Assembly: GCA_039583875.1 (NCBI GenBank) | Contig: CM077150.1 | Location: 47,816,261-47,880,260, forward strand | From: Platanthera guangdongensis | Lineage: Eukaryota; Streptophyta; Magnoliopsida; Asparagales; Orchidaceae | DNA: 64,000 nt | Direction: 5' to 3' | Part shown: positions 44,922 to 55,325 of the stretch, one piece after another | How the letters are laid out: every line of letters begins with the position of its first letter | Numbering within the stretch: the first letter of the stretch is position 1 | Notes under the pieces: model-generated | The model's input: only the letters and a program-made list of their open reading frames with translations | Told to the model about the DNA's origin: nothing | Databases searched by the model: none | Made by a program: the position numbers and the translations under genes

Positions 44922-47760
44922 ATGGCTCCCAAGCTCGAGGAGAACGTCAATGAAGGCTATGAACTGGTTCATGGCGCGTTCGACGATGGCGATCAAGAAA
45001 TCAAATCGGTGGTAACCCTAGTCACCGATTCTGGATTGGAGTACCTGGTTTCAGAACCAACCAAAATATGGAAGAAGGAAGTTCTCGAATTCCTTACTGG
45101 AGCTTCTGTAGATGACTCAGGTCACAAAATCAAATCAAGAGTGCATGGCACCAAGGTCAAGATTTCACCCAAAACTCTAAGAAAGGTACTTCAGCTACCT
45201 AGAATTCAAGCAGAAGAGGAAGTGACTACATCTAAGACCAGGGAAGCACTTACCTGGTGTGGTCTTGACTCTAAGATGAAAATAGGTTCTGTCTTTAACA
45301 GAAAAGGCATGAACATTCAAGGAAAGTTTCTGTCAGAAATAGTGGGAAAGGTTATCCTCAGTAAACCTGGAGGGCATGACAGGGTGTCAGCCTCCATGTT
45401 CAATGTCATGACCAGAATCATCTTAAACCTAAAAACAGATTGGTCAATGGTTATCTTTGAGAAGATAAAGGAAAGTCTGAAGAAGCCCAATCTGGGCAGG
45501 ATACTTAGTCTCTACCTGGCTGGTACAATACCAGAGGTAATGAGCTCTGCTGCAGGTAGCAAAATCAACCACATGAGAAAGATGGACATGAGGATCTTCT
45601 CAAGGTGGGAAAGGGTGCTGTCAAAGGAACTGTCCACCCCTGAGAAGCAAGTTTCTAAGAAAGATTCACCTCCAAAGAAGAAGAGGAAGATAGCTCCTGT
45701 GACACAGGAGTCCTCCAGCAGTTCAGGTAGTGAAGAACAAGTTGTTTTCACTCCTGATAGTCAAATAGAAGTGGCTGCAGAGAAGTCTCCTGCTCCTCAA
45801 GAGACAGCTGAAATCCAGGGGGAGCTGCCTACAGCTAGCCCCATGCAAAAGGATCCAAGCCAGGGGGAGCCTCCAGCTGTAGAACAACCCTCTACACTGG
45901 AGAGTGAGCAAGCTACAATCATTATCCAAGAGGTACTTTCTGACCTCAATACTTTAGATTTTTCTGTAATAGATTCTGATTTGTCTGATGTCCATCAAGC
46001 AAACTCAGCAAGCAAATCAAGAACCAGATGTTGTTCTCCAAGACACATCAGTAGTACAAGAAGTTGTTCCTGATAAAGTAGTTGATGAACCCAGTACTTC
46101 TCCTGCACAGTCTCCAGCTGAATACACAATGGAAGATCTATTTCTTAATTTAGATCAAGAGGATTTTGACATGAACAAGCATGCTGCTGCTGAAGAGAAG
46201 GGTGCTGCTGCTGAGGGGGAGACACTGCAAGTTCAGGAAGAGCCTATAAGGCAAGAAAGTGAGAAAGCACTTGATGTGCAAGCTGACCAACCATCAAGCC
46301 CTAAGGATAGGGTGAATATAGCCAGTACTTCAGAGTCTGAGGAAGATGAGACTGAACAAGCTAAAAAGAAGAAACTCTTTGTATTCAAGAGAAGAAGTCA
46401 GAGCTACAAGAAGGCTCTACAAACTGTTGCTAAACAATCCTTAGTCACACAAGCTCCATCTCCTGATTACAGTGCATTAATGGTAGCCCTGCAAATCAAG
46501 CTGGATGAGCAAAGGAAGGCTATAGAGACTTATGTTGATGAAGGGCACAAGACCCTACAATTTGATCTGGCACAGGACATCAAGTCAATAAGGTTTGAAA
46601 TGAACCTTAATAAAAAGGAGATGAATGAATGCTTCCACAAGGGTGGAAATGTAGTTGTGTTTCTGGCAACACATCAAGAGAAGATAAAGGAAAAAATAGA
46701 TGATATAGCATTGAAACAGGGCTATGTGCTGGAAAATCAATTAAGGATGAATGATAATTTGACTGCATCCCACAATGCTATAGTCACTGAACTAAAGAAT
46801 AAGACTGCTGAACCTTCAACGTCATCTGCTACTGCAAAGGCTGAATTTGATAAAGCTTTTCAAGATGAAATTGCTGCTGTCAAGACTGCCATCAAGGATT
46901 CACAGAAGGTCATTTCTGAACAGCTTACAAAGCTTAGACCTTATTTTAAGGATGGAATCAGGTACTTGGACAGCCAAATCAGGTTCCACAAAGATGATGT
47001 AAGAGATCATGTTGCACAAGAAGTCATAAAGGGGGAGAGGGTGTTAGTCAAAGCAAGCTCAGACCATGCTAAGTGGATATCAAATTTCATCAGGGCTACC
47101 CTTGGATATCCTCCCCTGTGTGATGATGATAATGTTGCTGAATCAGGAATTCAAAGTGCATATCTTGGAGGTGAGCAACAGGAAGTAGCTCAAGTCATTT
47201 ATCCACCTCCAGATTTTGAAATGATTCATGCAGATGTAAGCACAATGTATAGCCCAACTGCTGGAAAGTCACATGTTGTTCTGGAAAAGGTTGTTCAACC
47301 TATAACAACAGCTATGCAAGAGGCTTTGGACAAAGAAGAAGAGACAAGGCTGTCAAAGAAGAAGTTTAGGGAACTAGCTGAGCAGAAGCCAGATTTTGAA
47401 TAGTGGAGCCCTACTTCTAGGAACATCATTCTCACAGCCTGGAAAGCAGCCAAGGACAATGCTCATGAAAGGAACAAATGGTTTTCAGAAGCGGAATGGA
47501 GGAAGCATGAAATTAGGCAGGAAGCCATTGTCCAGTATAGAAGGAAGGCTAAGTTAGGAAAGCTACCTCCTACAGCTGTGGAGCCTAGCAAGTACTTTCC
47601 TAAGCCCTATCATTACTTTGAGAGACAAAAGATCAAGGCTGATAAGCAAGAACTCAAAGGAAAGAAGACTGCTGATACTGAGCCTGTTGCTGCTGCTGCT
47701 GTAAAGGCCAAAGTACAAGCTGGGAAAGGAATAGTTATAAAAGAACCTGATCAGAATTAG
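44922..47760 (+). pseudogene. SIRE B third ORF (position of the env-like ORF), frameshift plus stop
   Basis: From ATG (MAPKLEENVNEGYEL) 350-odd residues run in one frame to about 45990-46070, where a frameshift moves to the next frame. That frame is open to a TAG at 47401-47403 and then continues to TAG 47758-47760, giving about 945 residues if read through both breaks. Residues 1-240 look like a folded, mixed-charge domain (KILPKTLRKVLQLPR-like text, an ILSLYLAGTIPEVM segment). A basic PPKKKRKI stretch lies at about residue 250, followed by a Ser-rich and then Pro/Gln/Glu-rich linker. The second half (about 46440-47400) is Lys/Glu-rich and coiled-coil-like, and the tail is basic. I see no signal peptide and no clear membrane-spanning segment, so 'envelope' is not supported. 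The ORF occupies the place of the SIRE1 env-like gene. It has its own upstream array and TATA box. The sequence ends 287 bases before the polypurine tract; that interval is AT-rich UTR. Confidence 0.8.
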
Positions 47761-48047
47761 ACTAAGATTAGACTGAAGAATGTTGTAATCTGTTACATCT
47801 AAACATTTTGTAAATCATTGAAAATGTATTAAAAACAATGTTTGAACAATTTTTGATAAATATATTTCATGATTGTTCAGAAGAATGTATCTAATTCTTG
47901 TTTATTTTGTAATGCTGAATGAGTATACATGTGTGCTTTATTACATGTTTAAGTTTACCCAGTTGACATATACCTGCTTTACATCATTTTATAATTTTTA
48001 ATTGTGAGTGGTGTATATCATTGACTAAGGGTTATGACTTCTCCAAA

Positions 48048-48058
48048 TAGGGGGAGAT
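48048..48058 (+). promoter_or_regulatory. Polypurine tract of SIRE B
   Basis: ATAGGGGGAGAT lies directly before the TGTTGGGT of the 3' LTR. Confidence 0.88.
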
Positions 48059-50157
48059 TGTTGGGTACATTGGTCAAATGTACCTGATTTGAAGAAGCCT
48101 CATCTAACTCAATGATATACATCATAATGTATTTGATGTTTGTTTGAGTTACTTGTGCAGGTTAGGTATTCACTGGACTGAAGCTAAAAGTTTCTAAGTC
48201 CATGTGTCGACACCCAGAGGGAAAGTGTCGACACTTGAGAAAGCTTGTGTCGACACCCAGACAAGCAGTGTCGACACTTGGAGTAATTGTGTCGACACCT
48301 GAGAAGAAGAGTCGACACCAGTCAGAAAGTGTCGACACTTGGAGCTGTGTCGACACTCAGTGAAGAAGAATGCAGAAAAGCTGTGTCGACACTTAGCAGA
48401 AGTGTCGACACCTAGAAGAGCTGAGTCTACATCAGAAAGTGCCGACACTTGGAGTTGTGTCGACACTCAGCAAAATTCTGCAGAGACTAAGGACAAGTGT
48501 CGACACTCAACACAATGTGTCGACACTCAATCAGCAGAGTCAACATATGAGGAATGTGTCGACACTCAGCACAATGTGTCGACACACACTCAAAGGAGTC
48601 AACACTTAAAGTATGTGTCGACACTCAGCACAATGTGTCGACACACAACCAGAAGAGTCAACACTTGAAGAAAGTGTCGACACCCAGCACAATGTGTCGA
48701 CACTTAGTTGAAGACTCTACACTTGAAGAAAGTGTCGACACAAGGAGCTGTGTCGACACTTAGCAAAGAACAGAAAAGTTTACAAAGTATTCTAAGTACA
48801 AGTGTCGACACTAAGGAAATGTGTCGACACTCAGCTGAAGAAACAAAATTGAAGACTTGTGTCGACACCAAGAAGCAGTGTCGACACTTGACAGTTTCAA
48901 CACATGAAGATGTGTCGACACAAAGGAGATGTGTCGACACTTAGAAGAATTCAACAAGTTACAGAAGATCAAGTACTTGTGTCGACACTTAATTTCAGTG
49001 TCGACACTTGAAGAAGAATCTGTGTCGAGACATACAAGGAGTTGTGTCGACACCTTGTAGACTTGTGTCGACACTTACACAACATGTGTCGACACTTGGT
49101 CTATAAGTGTCGACACTTAAGAACAGAAAGTCTCGACACTATCTGACAGTTAGAGAATTTCAAGAAGTGACTGGTTGACATGACAGCTGCCGATCCAGCC
49201 GGTCTACAGCAACTGTCAGAGATGTCAGAAGTCAGTTATGAACCGGACCAGCCGGTTACCATGAAGAAGGCCTATAAATAGGCACAGACTGTTTACAGAA
49301 GTTGTTGTTGACAAGGGGTTATTAATAAGTTGTTGAAGCCATTTTGAAATAATAGATCAGATTATTCAAGTAATCAGAAAAGTGGTACACAGAGTATCAA
49401 CACAAGAAGATCAGGCAGTCCAACTGCAGATCTAAGAAGTTGGAGAGAGAGAGCTCCAATCAAGAAATCAGTCATTGGAACTAAGGCTGAGAAGAAGGAT
49501 TCAGAATCATCTGGATCTCAAGAAGCAGAGGTCAAGGATCAACTGCAGAGGATTCAGACTAATTCAGTTCTACTCAAGAAGCTTTGAAGGAAGCTAAGTT
49601 AGTTTGGATCTAGCTAAGTTCTTCCAAGAACTCTTCAAGAAACTCTCAACTCCTCTCTTATTTTCTGAGTTGTAGAGTTAGTTATTGTAATTCAATTTTA
49701 ACTTGTAGGATCCATTGGATCTGAGTGAATTGTAAGCCTATATTATAAAGGCTGAGGGTAGGGCTTGGTTGCCTGAGTGTAGGAGTTGAAGAACTCTGAG
49801 TGTAGGCCTTAATTGGCTGAGTGTAGGCCTGGGTGGCTGAGTGTAGGCCTTGGTGGCTGAGTGTAAGGCTTTGGGCCTGAGGTGTAGGAACCTAGTTGGG
49901 TTCTGAGATAGTGGAGAAGTTTGGCCGAATCTAGTACACTGCTAGATAGGAGAAGGGGGAAAGTGGATGTACCCAAAGATTGGGGAACCACTATAAATTT
50001 GTGTGTCTGCTGTGCTGTGGATTAGCAGTTTATATCTTGTTATTACTGTTAGCTGTAGAAATCTGTGTGATAACTGTTTTGCTGCCAACAAAGTTTCAAA
50101 AAAGGTTTAGGTCACCTATTCACCCCCCCTCTAGGTGTTTAGGTACCATATCTTTCA
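48059..50157 (+). mobile_element. 3' LTR of SIRE B
   Basis: 2099 bp, nearly identical to 36987-39090. It carries the same palindromic array (about 48203-49140) and TATA box (49273-49280). It lacks 5 bp of the CTGTG run near 50010. One site is GTGCCGACAC where the 5' LTR has GTGTCGACAC, and another is intact here but GTGTCTACAC in the 5' LTR. It ends TTTCA and is followed by TTCAC. Confidence 0.96.
48203..49140. repeat. GTGTCGACAC palindromic array, 3' LTR B
   Basis: Copy-for-copy equivalent of the 5' LTR array, with about 33 intact cores. Most differences between the two LTRs inside the array are transitions. Confidence 0.96.
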
Positions 50158-50162
50158 TTCAC

Positions 50163-52961
50163 ATTGTGTCCAATGATACAAGAGGCTAGCTCATCTGAAT
50201 TACAAGGTCATAAGCAACTCTTTAGTGAAGAGTTAGTGAGAAATAGTCCTAAGGTGAAGTGCATCAAGGTGGGTATCTGCTCAGCATGCCAAAAGGGCAA
50301 GCAGACCAGGACCTCCTTTCAGAGCCTTGATACCAAAGACTCAGTGAGGTGTTTATACCTCCTGCATATGGATCTATTTGGTCCTATGCCAGTTCATAGT
50401 TTAGGTAGGAAAGTCTACACCCTTGTGGTTGTTGATGACTTTTCTAGATTTGCTCGGGTGTTCTTTCTAAGAAAGAAATCTGAATCCCCTGATGTCTTCA
50501 GACATTTTTTAGGCAAATTCAGAATGAACTTAATAGTACTGTGGTCAAAATCAGAAGTGGCCATGGGACTGAGTTTTAGTCTGAAGGCATAACAAGATTC
50601 TGTGAAGAGCTTGAGATTCATCAAGATTTCTCCTAGAACACCCCAACAAAATGGGATTACTGAGAGAAAAAATAGAACTATCATAGAGGCTGATAGAACT
50701 ATGTTAAGTGACACATTTCTCAAAATATTTCTAGGCTGAGGCAGTGAACACTGCATGTCATGTCCTTAATAGGGCTTCCATCTCCAAAAGCCACAGAAGA
50801 CTCCATATGAGATTCTGAAAGGCAGAAAAATAAACTTATCCTATTTCAAGATTTTTGGTAGTAAGTGCTATGTTCTAAACAATGGTAAATCCTATGTGAC
50901 TAAGTTTGATACCAAGTCCCAAGAAGGGATATTTGTTGGGTACAACAATAATAGTAGGACATATATGATCTATAACTTGACTACTCAAGTTGTAGAAGAA
51001 TCAGTACATGTTGTCTTTGATGAGTCAAACCTAATTAACTGTGAGCTGCCAAACACCTCTTTTAGTTCTGCAGGTTTAAAGGATGTGATGAACAAGCTTA
51101 CCATCAGGGAAATGGATCCAGCAGGATAAGATAAGGAAGACGATGGGTGTTGTTCAGGAGAAGCTCAAGACTCATAAGCTGAGGATGAAGAACAGTCAGC
51201 TGAAGACAATGCAGTACAGTCAGCAGAAGATAATGCAATACAGCCATCTGAAGACAATGAATTTCAGCCAGCTGAGAACAATGCAGAACAGCTAGCTGAA
51301 GCAAGAATGCCTCCAGCTGTGAGACATTTGAGGGACCATCCAACACACCAAATCATTGGTGATGTAAGAGATGGTGTCCAAACAAGGAGCAAGAGCATCA
51401 ACACAGATCTATGTTCAAGCTTACTATCACAAATAGAGCCCAAGAAGCTTGAATAGGCTATCAAAGACTCTTACTGGATTGAAGCTATGTAGGAAGAGCT
51501 GAATCAGTTCAAAAGTTGTAGAGTCTGGGAGATGGTTCCCAGACCAAAGGGACATAATGTCATAGGAACAAAATGGATCTACAGGAACAAGCTAGATAAG
51601 AATGACATTATTGTCAAAAATAAGGCCAGATTGGTGGAAAAAGGCTACATGCAAGAAGAAGGAATATATTTTGACCAAACCTTTGCCCCAGTAGCAAAGT
51701 TGGAAGAAATAAGGTTATTCCTTGCTTTTGCTGCCTATCAAGGATTCAAATTCTTCCTGATGGATGTGAAGTCAGCATTCCTAAATGGAGTCTTAAAAGA
51801 GGAAGTATATGTAGATTAGCCACCAGGTTTTGTAGATCATCACTTTCCTAATTATGTTTATAAGCTTAAGAAAGCTCTATATGGGTTGAAGCCATCCCCT
51901 AGAGCATGGTATGAAACATTGTCTACTTTCCTCATTGAGAACACATTCTCAAGGGGGAAAATAGATAAGACCCTATTCCTTAGGGAATCTAAGGGCAAGG
52001 TCATCCTAGTCTAGATGTATATCGATTACATTATCTTTGGATCTACTAAAAATAACATTTGCAGGAAGTTTGCCAAACTTATGCAAGAGAAGTTTGAGAT
52101 GAGCAGCATGGGCGAGCTAAAATTTTTCTTGGGACTCCAAGTAAGACATGCTGATGATAGCTTGTACATATCTCAGTCTAAGTTCACAAGAGAGTTAATT
52201 AAGAAATATGGTATGGAGAATGCCTCCACCATGAGAACTCCAATGAGTCAAGTATGACTGTAGGCAAAGATGAGGCAGGGAAACCTGTTGATGAGTCTTT
52301 ATATAGAGGCATAATTAGCTCCCTTCTATACTTGATTGCTAGTAGGCCTGACATCATGTATGCTACATGTGTCTGTGCTAGGTATCAGGTTTGCCCTAAA
52401 GAATCTCATTATTCTACTGCAAAGAGAATTTTAAGATATCTTAAAGGGACACCAGACCTTGGTCTATGGTACCCTAGGAATAGAGATTTTGAGCTAACTG
52501 GATTTTTAGATGCAGATTTTGCAGGCTGCAAGAAAGATAGGAAAAGTACCACTTGTACATGTCAATTCTTAGGTGGAAGATTGGTGTCATGGAGCGGTAA
52601 GAAACAGACTAGTGTTGCTATCTCCACTACAGAGTAAGAGTACATTGCAGAAGGTAGCTGATGTGCTCAATTATTGTGGATACATTATCAGTTTGAAGAC
52701 TATGACATTAAGATAAGTAGAACTCCTCTATATTGTGATTCTAATAGTATAATTTCTATTGCTAGGAATCCAGTTTCACGTAGTAGGACTAATCATATAG
52801 AAATTAAGTATCATTTTATTAGGGAGCATGTTGAGAGAGAAGACATTTGCCTAGAGTTTATCTCCACTGACAAGCAAGTGGCAGATATCTTCACTAAGGC
52901 TCTAGATGAAGCCAAGTTCAACACCTTCAAAATTAAGTAGGGTATGTTGAACTTAGAATAG
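50163..52961 (+). pseudogene. SIRE D pol remnant, after the SIRE B insertion
   Basis: This resumes the pre-integrase finger of D (RLAHLNYK, CSACQKGKQTRT), then the integrase core (HMDLFGPMP, VVDDFSRFARVFF, TPQQNGITERKNRT). RT (about 51495-52250) carries YIDYIIFGS, so the second catalytic Asp is Tyr. RNase H (about 52500-52950) keeps [39 protein letters not shown]. There are at least eight in-frame stops and several frameshifts. It ends with the stop at 52959-52961. Unlike B and C, no palindromic array or third ORF follows. Confidence 0.92.
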
Positions 52962-53320
52962 CTCCAGGTACTCCCTAAGGTATTATGCTTGGTACAGGTT
53001 TGTTCTTTTTGCAGGTTCTTCAGACCTAGTGGAAAGCAAGATGAGAGAAGATGTTTCTTATCAGGTGGTATCAGCAGCTACAGGACTAGAGACTTTCAAG
53101 TAGCATTCTCTAGTGGTGTAGAGAATTTCTAGTGATACTGAATTTCAAGTGCTGTCAAGTGGTATCAAGTGATATACAAGTCGGTCCTACATAAGGGGCA
53201 TGTTGGCAGCTGCAATTCTGGATTCATTTACATCAGCTAGGGGGAGAACACAATGGGAGAAACAGACCTGATGCTCTTTCCTGACTGTATGAAGAGGTCA
53301 AAAAGGGGGAGAGATGGAGG
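52962..53320 (+). other. SIRE D 3' untranslated end, 3' LTR missing
   Basis: 360 bases without an ORF. A short AAGTGGTATCA-type text recurs three times (about 53060, 53155-53170). A polypurine-like AAAAAGGGGGAGAGA (53300-53314) stands where the 3' LTR should start with TGTTGGG. Instead the sequence passes into the inverted SINE-like cluster. The 3' LTR of D has been lost or replaced. Confidence 0.65.
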
Positions 53321-55067
53321 TTATAATGGTCCAGGCCCATCCCATGGGAACCCACTGGCACCGCCGGCCTACCAGGGTCCAGACCCGGGCCCACCACTGG
53401 TAGTCAGCCTTTCACATTCAAGCCTGCATGCCATGCACCCCAACCCCTCTCCGGCCTGTTTATCAGCGCGGTAGGTTCTTGCCACTGGGTCTCGAACCCA
53501 GTACCTTGATAAGAGAGCTTTCCACCACTCCCTCATCACCAACTGAGCTGCAGCTTAGTTGGTGATGAGGGAGTGGTGGAAAGATCTCTTATCAAGGTAC
53601 TGGGTTCGAGACCCAGTGGCAACAACCTACCGCGCTGATAAACAGGCCGGAGAGGGGTTGGGGTGCATGGCCTGCAGGCTTGAATGTGAAAGGCTGACTA
53701 CCAGTGGTGGGCCCGGGTCTGGACCCTGGTAGGCCGGCGGTGCCAGTGGGTTCCCATGGGATGGGCCTGGACCGTTATAAAAAGTGCACTTTTTATAACG
53801 GTCCAGGCCCATCCCATGGGAACCTGCTAGAACCGCCGGCCTACCACGGTCCAGCCCAGGCCCACCACTGGTAGTCAGCTTTTCACATTCAAGCCTGCAG
53901 GCCATGGACCCCAACCCCTCTCCGCGCCTATTTATCAGCAGCGGTAGGTTGTTTCCACTAGGTCTCGAACCCAGGACCTTGATAAGAGAGCTTTCCACCA
54001 CTCCCTCATAACCAACTGAGCTGCAGCTTAGTTGGTGATGAGGGAGTGGTGGAAAGCTCTCTTATCAAGGTCCTGGGTTCGAGACCTAGTGGCAACAACC
54101 TACCGCTGCTGATAAATAGGCGCGGAGAGGGGTTGGGGTGCATGGCCTGCAGGTTTGAATGTGAAAGGCTGACTACCAGTGGTGGGCCCGGGTCTGGACC
54201 GTGGTAGGCCGGCGGTGCCAGCGGGTTCCCATGGGATGGGCCTGGATCGTTATAAAAAGTGCACTTTTTTATAACGGTCCAAGCCCATCCCATGGGAATC
54301 CACTGGCACCGCCGGCCTACCAGGGTCCAGACCCGGGCCCACCACTGGTAGTCAGCCTTTCACATTCAAGCCTGCAGGCCATGCACCCCAACCCCTCTCC
54401 GGCCTGTTTATCAGCACGGTAGGTTGTTGCCACTGGGTCTCGAACCCAGGACCTTGATAAGAGAGCTTTTTGCCACTCCCTCATCACCAATTGAGCTGCA
54501 GCTCAATTGGTGATGAGGGAGTGGCAAAAAGCTCTCTTATCAAGGTCCTGGGTTCGAGACCTAGTGGCAACAACCTACCGTGCTGATAAACAGGCCGGAG
54601 AGGGGTTGGGGTGCATGACCTGCATGCTTGAATGTGAAAGGCTGACTACCAATGGTGGGCCCGGGTCTGGACCCTGGTAGGCCGGCGGTGCCAGTGGGTT
54701 CCCATGGGATGGGCCTAGACCATTATAAAAAAGTGCACTTTTTATAACGGTCCAGGCCCATCCCATGGGAACCCGCTGGCACCGCTGGCCTACCACGGTC
54801 CAGACCCGGGCCCACCACTGGTAGCTCAGTTGGTGATGAGGGAGTGGCAAAAAGCTCTCTTATCAAGGTCCTGGGTTCGAGACCCAGTGGCAACAACCTA
54901 CCGTGCTGATAAACAGGCCGGAGAGGGGTTGGGGTGCATGGCCTGCAGGCTTGAATGTGAAAGGCTGACTACTAGTGGTGGGCCCGGATCTGGACCCTGG
55001 TAGGCCGGAGGTGCCAGTGGGTTCCCATTGGATGGGCCTGGACCGTTATAAAAAAGTGCACTTTTTA
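53321..55067. repeat. Eight alternating inverted copies of a tRNA-like SINE unit
   Basis: Units of about 237 bp alternate in orientation: 53321-53550 (-), 53551-53786 (+), 53787-54023 (-), 54024-54261 (+), 54262-54498 (-), 54499-54735 (+), 54736-54823 (-, truncated) and 54824-55067 (+). Head-to-head centres are AGCTGCAGCT and tail-to-tail centres are AAAAAGTGCACTTTTT. Each unit has a tRNA-like head with A box (TAGCTCAGTTGG in the last unit) and B box (GGTTCGAGACC), then a GC-rich body, then a TTATAAAAA end. Open frames on both strands are by-products. This could be tRNA-derived SINEs stacked as inverted repeats, or tandem foldback elements about 473 bp long. Confidence 0.85.
54822..54884 (+). 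promoter_or_regulatory. Pol III type-2 promoter boxes in the last SINE unit
   Basis: A box TAGCTCAGTTGG (54822-54833) and B box GGTTCGAGACC (54874-54884) lie 40 bases apart, the normal spacing for a tRNA-type internal promoter. The other units show the same boxes in alternating orientation, with CAGCTTAGTTGG or CAGCTCAATTGG as the A box. The flanks do not form a proper acceptor stem, so this is not a functional tRNA gene. Confidence 0.7.
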
Positions 55068-55068
55068 T

Positions 55069-55325
55069 TGTAACGCCCCTAGCAGATCCAACGTGACAGC
55101 GTCACGACTCCGCTCTAGGCGACGCTATCGGGCTGCAGCCCAAGCACCCCAACCCCTCTCCATCCACAGGCGGGTTGTTGGTGGCCACAGCCTCCCTTTC
55201 ATGAGGTAAACTCGATAGTCAAGCCCGCACTACGGGGACTTCCCAGGAGGTCACCCATCCTAGTACTACTCCAGTCCGAGCACGCTTAACTATGGAGTTC
55301 TTTCAACTCTCATCACCAATTGAGC
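55069..55325 (-). mobile_element. 5S-rRNA-bearing element (Cassandra-like LTR or 5S/tRNA hybrid SINE)
   Basis: On the minus strand, 55303-55224 matches the last two thirds of plant 5S rRNA (GTTAAGCGTGCT, AGTAGTACTAGGATGGGTGA, CCTCCTGGGAAGTCC). The plus-strand left edge is TGTAACGCCCC, so on the minus strand the element ends GGGGCGTTACA. That fits a Cassandra TRIM LTR, which carries a 5S promoter. But it is also collinear with the neighbouring SINE unit at two places: CACCCCAACCCCTCTCC (55146-55162) and CATCACCAATTGAGCTG (about 55311-55327). So it may be a SINE whose tRNA head has been joined to 5S sequence. It is too short and too altered to be a 5S gene. Confidence 0.65.

Larger units (their letters stand above)
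36987..50157 (+). mobile_element. Complete young SIRE element B (13.2 kb)
   Basis: Both LTRs (36987-39090 and 48059-50157), a primer site, gag, pol, a third ORF and a polypurine tract are present. The target duplication TTCAC is perfect (36982-36986 and 50158-50162). The insertion lies in the protease/integrase spacer of SIRE D, whose text rejoins as CTTCAC|ATTGTGTC, matching the intact B sequence TCTCATTGTGTC. By eye the two LTRs differ at about 14 bases and one 5-bp indel over 2.1 kb, so it is recent. Even so, gag, pol and the third ORF each carry a frameshift or stop. Confidence 0.97.

Noticed and set aside
44922..47760. Retroviral-type envelope gene
   Set aside because: The position fits the env-like ORF of SIRE1, but I see no signal peptide, no membrane span and no surface-protein features. 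A basic NLS-like stretch and coiled coil are more evident.
53551..55067. Several functional tRNA genes
   Set aside because: A and B boxes are present, but there is no proper acceptor stem and the units sit in SINE-like inverted repeats of about 237 bp.
55224..55303. A 5S rRNA gene
   Set aside because: Only about 80 of 120 bases match, with substitutions, and the flanks belong to a repeat. It is a derived promoter fragment.
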